Shown: positions 33,140 to 41,301 of the stretch, piece after piece
Numbering within the stretch: position 1 is the stretch's first letter
Layout: every line of letters begins with the position of its first letter
Source of the DNA: a bacterium
Lineage (GTDB): Bacteria > Bacteroidota > Ignavibacteria > Kapaibacteriales > UBA7675
Direction: 5' to 3'
Assembly: GCA_030430495.1 (NCBI GenBank)
Contig: JAUIKM010000044.1
Coordinates: 1-44,492 of the forward strand
Length of the DNA: 44,492 bases
Position numbers and translations under genes: made by a program
The notes under the pieces: model-generated
Seen by the model: only the letters and a program-made list of their open reading frames with translations
Databases searched by the model: none
Told to the model about the DNA's origin: nothing

Positions 33140-35518
33140 TCAGCGAACAATGCGCAAGGTATGAATAACGGACACGGCCGACCCGTTAATGCGGATAAAG
33201 TACAGGCCGGACTGCAGCCTCTCCAGATTCAACGTTTTGCGGTGTTTTCCCACATGCATGAATTCCGCGGGAATCTGCTGTACGGTGCAGCCATTGAGAT
33301 CGATAATGTCAACTCCAAAAACGCCCAACCTGTTCACGTCAATTGCAAATTCCAGCAGCCCGCCATTGGCAAGTTCCGCAACGTGCAGCTCGACAGCGGA
33401 GCGGCGTTGTTTAACATCCGGCACCTCAATGTCTGATATTGTGCCGCCCAGATCAACCTTGTACAAACCGGCAGATCGCCCGGCGTCCATGAAAACAGAT
33501 TGATTGTCGGGACCGAGAACAAACCAGGAACAATAGTCCACATAATTATCGGAAGCAGGAATTGTTTTCAGCTCACTGACAAAGTCGCCGCTATGAGAAT
33601 CCCACAGGGTGAGCGGCTGCCCGGGTATGAACGAAGAGTGCGTGGGATATTTGTAGCCGCCGGTGAGTAAATACGCGCCATCGCGCGAAAACCTCAACGC
33701 ATTGACATTCACTTCATTCAGTTCGTGCTCAAAGACCAATTGGTTTTCCTGCGAATCAAAAACGCGAATCCAGGATGTGGAAGTCCGCATGTCAACTCCG
33801 CTCCCGATTGCGAAGGTGCGGCCGTCGGGCGACCAGTCGAACAGGGACTGTTCTGTTGACAGCACAACGCCGTCCGGCAATAAACCTGCAATGTCCAATA
33901 CTGTGCCGGCGACGGCATCGATGATTTCAAGTTTCGTTTTTTCGTCGTCCAGACTCGTTCGACGGAATGTAAACTTGCCCGGTCCGGGACCTGCAACGAT
34001 GAATTCCGATTGATAGCGGTATGGCAGATCGATCGAATGTAAAAGAACGGCGTCAGCGACGCGCCAAATTTTAACCGTTGTGCTTCCGATGCCGGCTAAA
34101 TACGTACTGTCGCTTGAATAACAGGTTTTGGTAATGGATCGCTCACCGTGCGAATAGCGCAGGTCAGCCGCTTCACTGCCGACATTCCACTGGTAGACGC
34201 CAAGATTGGACGGATAAAGCAGGGCGGCGCCATCACGGGTCCATAGTACCGACTGCGCCACACCTATGTCCATCTCGGGATGCATGAACAGATTTGCGCC
34301 GTCAACGACCGATCTAACAAGGAGCTCGCCTGTCGGTCGCGCCTCGGCTATACGCCCGCCGTCGGGTGAGAAACTCATGTCGACAGATTTGTCATGCACG
34401 GCGCGGAACGGCGACAACTTACCTGTTTTAACATCCATCAGGCGCAATCCCCCAATGTCTGCAACGCCCATTGCACCATCCCAGTTCTCAGCACTGAGCA
34501 GCAGATTCCTGCCATCAGGCATGAGCTGTGGAACGCCGACATAGCGATATTCCGCCATCGACAGGTTGTTAACCTGACCCTGCGGCGTAATACGACCGAT
34601 ACGATGTACGTTGTCGTTGCTGCCCGGCTCTTTCTGGGCAAATACTATGCCGCCTTCCGCATCAACGGCCGTCATTACGACCCGGGCAGTCCACCTCTCC
34701 ACACTGACGTCGGCTTCAAAAGCTTCAGCGCCGATTTCAAGATCATACAGTTTGATATATGCTTTCTTGCCACCGTCCTCGTACCTAAGCGTGGCGATAT
34801 GACTGCCGCTGCTGTTGACCGCGGCCACCGACTCACGCGCCGGCAGCCTGATGGCGTCGGAAACAATGGTAATCTCGCCCGCGGGAATTTCCACCACGGC
34901 TGGGCGACCATCATCCAGGCGCACTAACAGCGTCGACTCACCAACAAATCGAATGGGCGTCATATCACTGTTGCGATACACTTCCTCGCCGCCGGGCGCA
35001 TCAAACACAACCAGCGTCGAGTCCAATTCAAAATCGGGCAGCGACTTCACATCGGCAATGCAGACATAGCGACCATCGGGCGAAATCGCATACGCTGGCC
35101 CTTCGCCAAACAAGGTGCCCGGCATTGTGTCGGAACGCACATTGCGTTCATAATCCCAGATATACCAACCTCCCCACCTGCCGTCCTGCCAGAATTGATC
35201 GTACATGAGCAGGGCAGACGCCTCATCAGCCAAACCGACGGGAACAAAACTGCGATCAAAGATTCGCCCGGCAAACACATTGCTTTCCAGGTCCAGAACG
35301 GAATAGGAATAGGAGTGATATCTGGTATCCGCTCCAAACGCCAGTGCCGTGCCGCTGCCGTTTACCCACACACTGTTGTTCGCGGTCACGGCCATATCGA
35401 CCGGAATCTGATCCCAAATCGGCTCGAGCACTTCTTCCTGCGCGTCGAGCGCGTTACAGCAACCCAGACTCAGTGCGGCGCAGAGCATGGTTTTGAATAT
35501 TATTTTCAGCGGTTTCAC
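33140..35518 (-). CDS. Secreted WD40/TolB-like beta-propeller protein with T9SS sorting domain
   Basis: 792 residues from a GTG at 35518 with AGAAGAGG about 8 bases upstream, giving a lysine-rich signal peptide (MKPLKIIFKTMLCAALSLG, cleavage near LDAQ). Multiple propeller blades are seen, with motifs such as SPDGRYVCIADV, VNSSGSHIATLRYE, SPDGGRIAEARP, WSPDGRTFAIGSG, and SRDGAYLLTGG, which belong to WD40 or PD40-like repeats. The last ~75 residues (ELANGGLLEFAIDVNRLGV, ERLQSGLYFIRING, ending HTLRIVR) form a type-A Por sorting tail lacking a clear YPNP motif. It is therefore probably exported by T9SS to the surface. Function unknown. A terminator-like repeat lies directly downstream. Confidence 0.85.
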   Translation of the reverse strand: MKPLKIIFKTMLCAALSLGCCNALDAQEEVLEPIWDQIPVDMAVTANNSVWVNGSGTALAFGADTRYHSYSYSVLDLESNVFAGRIFDRSFVPVGLADEASALLMYDQFWQDGRWGGWYIWDYERNVRSDTMPGTLFGEGPAYAISPDGRYVCIADVKSLPDFELDSTLVVFDAPGGEEVYRNSDMTPIRFVGESTLLVRLDDGRPAVVEIPAGEITIVSDAIRLPARESVAAVNSSGSHIATLRYEDGGKKAYIKLYDLEIGAEAFEADVSVERWTARVVMTAVDAEGGIVFAQKEPGSNDNVHRIGRITPQGQVNNLSMAEYRYVGVPQLMPDGRNLLLSAENWDGAMGVADIGGLRLMDVKTGKLSPFRAVHDKSVDMSFSPDGGRIAEARPTGELLVRSVVDGANLFMHPEMDIGVAQSVLWTRDGAALLYPSNLGVYQWNVGSEAADLRYSHGERSITKTCYSSDSTYLAGIGSTTVKIWRVADAVLLHSIDLPYRYQSEFIVAGPGPGKFTFRRTSLDDEKTKLEIIDAVAGTVLDIAGLLPDGVVLSTEQSLFDWSPDGRTFAIGSGVDMRTSTSWIRVFDSQENQLVFEHELNEVNVNALRFSRDGAYLLTGGYKYPTHSSFIPGQPLTLWDSHSGDFVSELKTIPASDNYVDYCSWFVLGPDNQSVFMDAGRSAGLYKVDLGGTISDIEVPDVKQRRSAVELHVAELANGGLLEFAIDVNRLGVFGVDIIDLNGCTVQQIPAEFMHVGKHRKTLNLERLQSGLYFIRINGSAVSVIHTLRIVR

Positions 35519-36107
35519 GTTCGAACCTCTTCTGGTCTTTTAACAAGCAGTTGCAACATGGCCTGTAAATCACAGATTTCCACTACTGCTTTTCTACTAC
35601 ACTTAGTAGTAAATTGTCTTTCATTGCGGTCGCCACATCTTGACCGACTCACACATGCGTGGCCTCTTTTGAGCTCTTGTTTGCCAGCGGGACCGAAACC
35701 AGAGAGCAGCCATTCCGGCCCAAATTATGCGTTTCACAGGCTGCATCGGCCGTACACATGGCTTTGATTCAGGCGAATAAGCGGCCGCAATGTGCAATGA
35801 CACACTTTGCCAGAAAGTTGTGCCGTCCGGTCAATTTTCTGCTGAAACGACAAAACGGAATTCGCCCGAGTTGTGGTACAATCATAGGGAGCCGACGCCT
35901 GGCTCACAAGCAGAAAACACTGAACGGGCCGCTATCGCCGCTGAGCGGTTGGATTTCTGTGGTTGAACGCATAGCTGCTGAATGAAGGGCGTTCAATTTC
36001 AGATAAAAACTTACGAGCGGAAGGCCATCGTGAATGGCGCTCATCTGAAATATCTTACGGGCTCAGTGGCGCTCGCGGGTGAGTGGCGGCTGGGCGGTTC
36101 TTAGTGT

Positions 36108-36350
36108 GAAGATCAAAGGGCCCACCCGTACCCGCCTGCCAGACCTGCCTGGGCCCTTCGACCTCAAACACCTCCCACGCCGCGGCCATCCTCACCCCAA
36201 TGGCGAAGCGTCCTGTGCGTATTCGTTCCACTTCCGTTGATTATCAAGTCCCGGCCAGGTCTCGCAACAAGCATACAGCCGAGTTGCGGAGCACACAAGC
36301 ACAATCAACTGAACGGGCAGGTTTTGCCGCCAAACGTTGTCGATTCTGTG
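36108..36350 (-). repeat. Dispersed GGGCCC-core repeat, copy 6 (inverted)
   Basis: Invariant core at 36118-36156. Read on the minus strand, the left half has the frame NVWRQNLPVQLIVLVC, LYACCETWPGLDNQRK and WNEYAQDASPLG, which aligns with copy 5 (RRRRPAQFFAVAEG, LYSVDETRPGIVKRQK and LNEYALDASPAG) without gaps in between. This suggests a decayed coding ancestor. Confidence 0.85.
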
Positions 36351-36494
36351 GGTGAACGGCATGCCGGCATCTGAACGGTTCGCAGATTCGCACGTCTATC
36401 CCACACGCCCGCACATGCCACCCTTGTTTGCCGCCTGAGGCCGCCCGACCTGCCACAAACCCCGCGCCGACGCGCTCCCAACAAACCCGCACGC

Positions 36495-36570
36495 CCTACG
36501 CTCCGCTCCCGCTGACAAACAAAAAGAAAAAAGCAAGCCGCCGAACCCGTGAGGAGGCGAAGCGCTCCGC
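36495..36570 (-). repeat. Pyrimidine-tract repeat, inverted copy
   Basis: On the minus strand, GCGCTTCGCCTCC, GGTTCGGCGGC, then TTGCTTTTTTCTTTTTG, TTTGTCAGCGGGAGCGG. It has the same layout as 33040-33112 and the same distance class to the GGGCCC-core repeat, so the two motifs probably belong to one composite element. Confidence 0.75.
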
Positions 36571-36744
36571 ATCAAAAAGTCGACGCTCAGCCGGAATCCG
36601 CGGCGTCCCACGCCTGCGATAATATTTCGCTCAATAGAGCCCCGCGCTTTTCGTCATTCCGCGCTGCCGCACGCTTCCGCCGTGCGCCCGCTAATCGATA
36701 TGACCATAAACAAACTATTCAGACCTACACCCAGGAGGAAAAAA

Positions 36745-38622
36745 ATGTCGAAAAACACCAGCCAAACGGCTGACACCTTCGAATTTAAAGCCGAAATGCG
36801 GCAGCTGCTCGACCTCATCGTCAACTCGCTCTATACCCACCCCGAAATATTTCTGCGCGAACTGATCTCCAATTCCAGCGATGCGCTCAACAAAGCGCGC
36901 TACCGCGGCCTGACCGACAAAGACATGCGCGATGCCGATGCGCCGCTGCAGATCAAAATCGAGATCGATAAAGACGCAAAAAAACTCGTGATTGAAGATT
37001 CCGGTATCGGGATGCGCCGCGAAGACCTCATCAACAGGCTCGGAACCGTGGCCAGCTCCGGCACCCTCGAATTCATCAAAAACCTGAAAGACGCCGGCGA
37101 ACAAAAAGTCGGCGATATGATCGGCCAGTTCGGTGTCGGTTTTTACTCCGTATTTATGGTGGCCGAAGAAGTGACCGTCGAAACGCTGCACGCCGATGCC
37201 GACGCCACCGCCTGGCGCTGGGTCTCCGACGGCAAAGGCTCGTTTACGCTGGAAGAAATAGAACGCGAACATCGCGGCACGCGCATCTCCTTTACGCTGA
37301 AAGACAGCGCCGATGAGTTTGCGGACGACTACCGCGTCAAATCGATCATCAAGAAATACTCGAACTTCGTTGAATTCCCCATCATGGTGGGCGATGAAAA
37401 AGTCAACAGCGTGCGCGCCCTGTGGCACGAGAGCAAAGACTCCGTCAGCGAGGAAGAATACAGCGAGTTTTACAAGTTCGTGACCAACGACTTCAGCGGG
37501 CCGCTGGGCCACCTGCACCTCTCGATTGAAGGCGCGTCGGTCAACTTCAAAGCGCTGCTGTTTATCCCTGAAAACAGCCACTACCGCACCATGGGCTGGC
37601 AGAACGAAAAAACGGCGCAGCTCTACTCCAACAAAGTCTTTATTATGGACGACTGCAAAGACCTGCTGCCGGAGTACCTGCACTTCGTCAAAGGCGTCGT
37701 CGACACCGAAGACCTGCCGCTGAATGTCTCGCGCGAGATGACGCAAAACAGCCCCGTGATGGCCAGGATCAAGCAGATCCTGACCAAGCGTCTGCTCAGC
37801 CTGCTGGAAGAATGGGCCGAAAAAGAGCCGGAAAAATACGCGAAGTTCTACGAGGCCTTTGGTTCGCCCTTTGTGATGGGCGTCAACATGGACTTCGATA
37901 ACCGCGAGCGCCTGATCAAACTGCTGCGTTTCCACTCGACGACGACCGAAGGCGAACAACGCACCGGTTTTGCCGACTACGTGGCGCGCAAAAAAGACGA
38001 TCAGAAGGACATCTACTACTTCACCGGCGATCATCGCGACAGCATGCAAAACAGCCCCAAGCTGGAATACTTCCGCAAGAACGAGATCGAAGTCATGCTG
38101 CTGACGGATCCGGCCGACGTGATGGTGATTCCGTCCATCGACAAGTTTGAAGAATACAACGTCGTGTCGATCGAAAAAGCCGACCTCGAGATCAAAGAGG
38201 ACGAAAGCACGGACGCCGAGAAAGAACAGCGCATCAGCGACGAGCAGGCGGACTCCCTGCTGGCCTCGTTCAAAGCCATTCTGGGCGAGCAGGTGGAAGA
38301 CGTGCGCATCTCCAAACGCCTCGTCGATTCGGCCGCCACGCTGGTAGCCGGCGCCCAGGGCATGGACGCTCACATGGAGCGCATGATGAAAATGATGGAC
38401 GCTTCCTACGGCGGCTCCAAAAAAATCCTGGAAATCAACCCCGGCCACGACCTGATCAAAAACCTGGCGCGCATTCAACTTGGAGGCGGCAGCGATGAGG
38501 ACCTGCGTCCCTACATCATGCAGCTGTTTGAAGGCGCCATGCTGCTGGACGGCGCGCTGAGCGGTCCGACGGATTTTGTGCAGCGCATGACCAAAATCAT
38601 GACCGACGCCACACAAAAATGA
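36745..38622 (+). CDS. htpG: Molecular chaperone HtpG (Hsp90)
   Basis: 625 residues, the usual bacterial Hsp90 size. The ATG at 36745 has a perfect AGGAGG seven bases upstream. The GHKL ATPase domain is seen in the N-terminal ~230 residues: FKAEMRQLLDLIVNSLYTHPEIFLREL, ISNSSDALNKARY with the catalytic Glu before it, VIEDSGIGMRREDL, and the lid IGQFGVGFYSVFMVA. The middle domain holds PLNVSREMTQNSPVM, with the catalytic Arg of the middle domain. The C-terminal dimerisation domain ends normally. The enzyme is a cytosolic ATP-dependent homodimeric chaperone. It appears to be a single-gene unit; no terminator was recognised directly after it. Confidence 0.98.
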   Translation: MSKNTSQTADTFEFKAEMRQLLDLIVNSLYTHPEIFLRELISNSSDALNKARYRGLTDKDMRDADAPLQIKIEIDKDAKKLVIEDSGIGMRREDLINRLGTVASSGTLEFIKNLKDAGEQKVGDMIGQFGVGFYSVFMVAEEVTVETLHADADATAWRWVSDGKGSFTLEEIEREHRGTRISFTLKDSADEFADDYRVKSIIKKYSNFVEFPIMVGDEKVNSVRALWHESKDSVSEEEYSEFYKFVTNDFSGPLGHLHLSIEGASVNFKALLFIPENSHYRTMGWQNEKTAQLYSNKVFIMDDCKDLLPEYLHFVKGVVDTEDLPLNVSREMTQNSPVMARIKQILTKRLLSLLEEWAEKEPEKYAKFYEAFGSPFVMGVNMDFDNRERLIKLLRFHSTTTEGEQRTGFADYVARKKDDQKDIYYFTGDHRDSMQNSPKLEYFRKNEIEVMLLTDPADVMVIPSIDKFEEYNVVSIEKADLEIKEDESTDAEKEQRISDEQADSLLASFKAILGEQVEDVRISKRLVDSAATLVAGAQGMDAHMERMMKMMDASYGGSKKILEINPGHDLIKNLARIQLGGGSDEDLRPYIMQLFEGAMLLDGALSGPTDFVQRMTKIMTDATQK

Positions 38623-38746
38623 CGCAGCGCGGAACCGTGCGGGAAAAGCTTCTGTTAGCTGGATTCGCCGGTTCACTCGGACTTTGCGCCGATCTGTTCC
38701 GATTTGGTTTGTAATTCGAAGCTAAATGTCGGATATTCCTCAACGG

Positions 38747-38761
38747 TGAACCTGAGGTTCA
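38747..38761. promoter_or_regulatory. Inverted repeat upstream of the Cys-rich repeat gene
   Basis: TGAACCT-G-AGGTTCA is a perfect 15-base inverted repeat about 70 bases before the start at 38832. A TTGATG and, 17-18 bases later, a TAACATTTT element (about 38773-38805) look like a promoter between it and the gene. The repeat could be an operator just upstream of -35. Inference only. Confidence 0.4.
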
Positions 38762-38831
38762 GATCCGCTCATGTTGATGCAAACATTTTAATCATAACAT
38801 TTTCACTTTTTGAGATTGGAGTTCAGACGCT

Positions 38832-39656
38832 ATGCGCAAGTTATTTTTTGCCCTGACGGCAATTGTGGCCGGCGTTGCTTTCAGCTACACCGCATCCACC
38901 CATGTCTTTGCCTGTGACGGCAGCGACGCCAAACAAGCTGACAACACGGAAAACGTTCAGTCCTGCGACAAATCGGCTTCGGCCTCGGCAATCAAAGTTT
39001 CCGACAAAGGCGACAAACAGTGCGCATCGAAAGCTTCGGCTTCGTCCTGCAGCGCTTCCAAAGCCTCGGCAACCAAAGTCTCCAACGACGGCAGCGGCTG
39101 CTGCGCGTCCAAAGCTGCTAAAGCTTCCAACGTTTCCAACGAAGCCGGCTGCGCGTCCAAAGCATCCGCTTCTTCCTGCGATGCGTCCAAAGCTTCGGCG
39201 ACCAAAGTCTCCAATGACGGCCACGGCTGCTGCGCGTCCAAAGCCGCTAAAGCTTCCATGACGTCCAACGAAGCCGGTTGCGCTTCCAAAGCTTCCGCTT
39301 CGTCCTGCGATGCGTCCAAAGCTTCGGCGACCAAAGTCTCCAATGACGGCCACGGCTGCTGCGCGTCCAAAGCCGCTAAAGCTTCCATGACGTCCACGGA
39401 CGGCGCCTGCCCCAAAACCCTGCGCGCCGCCAACTTCGTCAACGCTTCGCATGACGCCGCCTGTGCTTCCAAAGCTTCCTGCAGCGCTTCCAAAGCTTCC
39501 TGCGACGCCTCCAAAGCTTCCTGCGACGCTTCCAAAGCTTCCGACGCCAAAGCTTGCAGCAAATCCTGCGACAAAAGCGCCGACGAGGTCAAAATGACCG
39601 AAGCCACGGAAACGCCCGTCAAAAAAGTCGCCGACAACAGCTCCAGCGAAGAATAA
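38832..39656 (+). CDS. Secreted Cys/Ala/Ser/Lys-rich protein with three 43-residue repeats
   Basis: 274 residues with GGAG upstream. The N-terminus is a signal peptide (KLFFALTAIVAGVAFSYTA, cleavage near VFA). Residues 64-106, 107-149 and 150-192 are three near-identical 43-residue repeats, each with four cysteines (positions 1, 10, 27 and 28) in CASKASASSC, SNDGHGCCASKAAKAS-type blocks. At DNA level this is a 129-bp tandem repeat. A second region of short SKASCDA repeats follows, then an acidic tail without cysteine. In all I count 21 cysteines, and almost only A, S, K, C, D, N, T and G are used. No family recognised. A metal-binding, redox or structural periplasmic role is possible. A terminator follows. 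Confidence 0.85.
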   Translation: MRKLFFALTAIVAGVAFSYTASTHVFACDGSDAKQADNTENVQSCDKSASASAIKVSDKGDKQCASKASASSCSASKASATKVSNDGSGCCASKAAKASNVSNEAGCASKASASSCDASKASATKVSNDGHGCCASKAAKASMTSNEAGCASKASASSCDASKASATKVSNDGHGCCASKAAKASMTSTDGACPKTLRAANFVNASHDAACASKASCSASKASCDASKASCDASKASDAKACSKSCDKSADEVKMTEATETPVKKVADNSSSEE

Positions 39657-39713
39657 TCGCCCCTGCTGTCAGCGCCTGAATTCACACGCCTTCCGGCGGT
39701 GAATCGGCAAATC

Positions 39714-39751
39714 AAAGCGCGGACCCGTTCAAGCGGGTTCGCGCTTTTTTT
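39714..39751 (+). terminator. Rho-independent terminator after the Cys-rich repeat gene
   Basis: AAAGCGCGGACCCG and CGGGTTCGCGCTTT pair over about 13 bases with one wobble around TTCAAG, followed by a T-run. It lies 58 bases past the stop at 39656. Confidence 0.9.
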
Positions 39752-40034
39752 ATGTCCGTCCGCGACGTAGCGCCTGCCGTCCAGCCGCCGATGCACGACG
39801 CATTCTCTGACTCTCCTGGCTTTTTCTCATGTTTGTCAGCGGGATTACAGCCGCCGGTCTCATGATGAGTTGTGCAGCGGCGCAGCGCTCCGTGATTCCG
39901 GATTGACACGGCCTGCTTTTTTTGTTTGCCGGCGGGCTGAAAGGCCCAATCGCGTCAATTTTTGTAATTTTGCAGCGGCGTTTCAGGAGTAACTCCCGCC
40001 GACCACGCGGGACAACTTTAGTCCGAGGGGCATT

Positions 40035-41162
40035 ATGGGGTTTTCGGTCCGGGCTCTGGCCGCAGGCGATGTTGGAAAATTCATCAACTGCCAGTGGCAA
40101 TTTTATCGCAACGATCCCAACTGGGTGCCGCCCCTGAAAATGGACCGGCGCAAACTGCTGGACACCAAAAAGAATCCATTTTACCAGCATGCGGAAATCC
40201 AGCTTTTTCTGGCCGAAGACGGCAAGAAGGTGCTGGGCCGTATCGCCGCCATCACCAATGAACTGCACAATCAGACGCACGGCGACAAGGTGGGATTCTT
40301 TGGGTTTTTTGAATGCGTCAACGACCAACAGGTCGCCAAGGCGTTGGTGGAATCTGCGGCGGCCTGGCTGCTCGGCAAAGGCAAAACACATGTGCGCGGC
40401 CCCGTCAATCCGTCGATGAACGACGAGTGCGCCCTGCTGGTGGACGGTTTCGACACGCCGCCGCGCGTGCTGATGACATACAATCCGCCCTATTACGCCG
40501 ACCTGCTTGAAGGCTGCGGTTTCCGCAAGGTCAAGGACCTCTACGCCTACGACATCGACCGCAAGGTCTACCGCTCGGAAAAACTCGAGCGCATGCAGGA
40601 CCTCATTCGCCGGCGCTATGACATCACCATTCGCGAAGTCGACTTCAAAAACAAAGCGCAGTTTCAACGCGACATTGAAACGATCAAGATGATTTACAAC
40701 GAAGCCTGGGAAGACAACTGGGGCTTTGTAAAACTGACCGACGACGAATTCGACTTCCTGGCCGCCGATCTCAAGATGATCGCCAATCCCAAGCTGACCT
40801 ACTTCGTGGAAATCAAGGGCAAGACCGCCGGATTTTTCCTCGGCCTGCCCGACATCAACCAGCAGTTGATTTACAATCGCGGCGGCGGCATCCTTGGCGG
40901 CGGCTGGCACCTGCTGACCAAAAAGTCAAAGGTGGACACGGCGCGGATTGTCATCATGGGCGTGCTGCCGGAGTACCGGCGCACCGGCGCCGACGCCGTC
41001 ATGTACTACGAAGTCGGCAAACGGGTCGATGAGCTCGGCATGCGCTACGGCGAGGCGTCGTGGATTCTGGAAGACAACGTCGAGATGCGCCAGGCGCTGC
41101 AACGCGCCATGAAGGCCGAACTCAGCAAGACCTATCGCATCTACGAGAAACCTCTGACCTGA
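40035..41162 (+). CDS. GNAT-like N-acyltransferase (YghO-like)
   Basis: 375 residues, start preceded by GAGGGG five bases upstream. It belongs by eye to a family of large GNAT-fold proteins common in FCB bacteria: the N-terminal part has VPPLKMDRRKLLDTKKNPFY, RIAAITNELHNQTHGDKVGFFGFFEC and RGPVNPSMNDECALLVDGFD, and the second half contains the second acyltransferase-like lobe with IVIMGVLPEYRRTGADAVMYYEV, which matches the acetyl-CoA binding motif V-x-P-x-Y-R-x-x-G, and SWILEDNVEMRQALQR. No signal peptide, so cytosolic. The substrate is unknown. A GC-rich simple repeat follows its stop and separates it from purF by 140 bases. Confidence 0.8.
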   Translation: MGFSVRALAAGDVGKFINCQWQFYRNDPNWVPPLKMDRRKLLDTKKNPFYQHAEIQLFLAEDGKKVLGRIAAITNELHNQTHGDKVGFFGFFECVNDQQVAKALVESAAAWLLGKGKTHVRGPVNPSMNDECALLVDGFDTPPRVLMTYNPPYYADLLEGCGFRKVKDLYAYDIDRKVYRSEKLERMQDLIRRRYDITIREVDFKNKAQFQRDIETIKMIYNEAWEDNWGFVKLTDDEFDFLAADLKMIANPKLTYFVEIKGKTAGFFLGLPDINQQLIYNRGGGILGGGWHLLTKKSKVDTARIVIMGVLPEYRRTGADAVMYYEVGKRVDELGMRYGEASWILEDNVEMRQALQRAMKAELSKTYRIYEKPLT

Positions 41163-41163
41163 G

Positions 41164-41193
41164 GCGCGGCGGCGCGGCGGCGCGGCGCGGCGG
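41164..41193. repeat. GC-rich simple repeat
   Basis: A tract of GCGCGGCG-type units of 30 bases immediately downstream of the acyltransferase stop. It is a low-complexity repeat that could vary in length by slippage. Confidence 0.7.
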
Positions 41194-41301
41194 ACCTGAT
41201 CGAAATCGGACGGCAATCGAACGGCGGCATCAACGTCAAAAAGCTTCTCTCGGGACAGACTCCGGGTGTTTGTGCAATCCAACCCCAATCCTGCCGATCC
41301 T

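Larger units (their letters stand above)
35519..36744. other. Gene-free region with inverted dispersed repeats
   Basis: About 1.2 kb between the divergent propeller gene and htpG. It contains the inverted GGGCCC-core repeat (36108-36350) and an inverted pyrimidine-tract repeat (36495-36570). No frame here can be supported as a gene. The promoter region of htpG must lie in the right part; no heat-shock (CIRCE-like) inverted repeat was recognised. Confidence 0.6.

Noticed and set aside
1-36160. Dispersed repeat copies considered as a CRISPR array
   Set aside because: Copies are kilobases apart, in both orientations, without regular spacers or cas genes.
36715-38676. 653-codon open frame antisense to htpG
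   Set aside because: It mirrors the codon structure of htpG, has no start signal, and its translation is His/Phe/Val-rich shadow sequence. HtpG is unambiguous on the plus strand.
38841-39796. Two long antisense frames over the Cys-rich repeat gene
   Set aside because: Both arise from the same 129-bp repeats read backward. The plus strand has the signal peptide, ribosome binding site and terminator.
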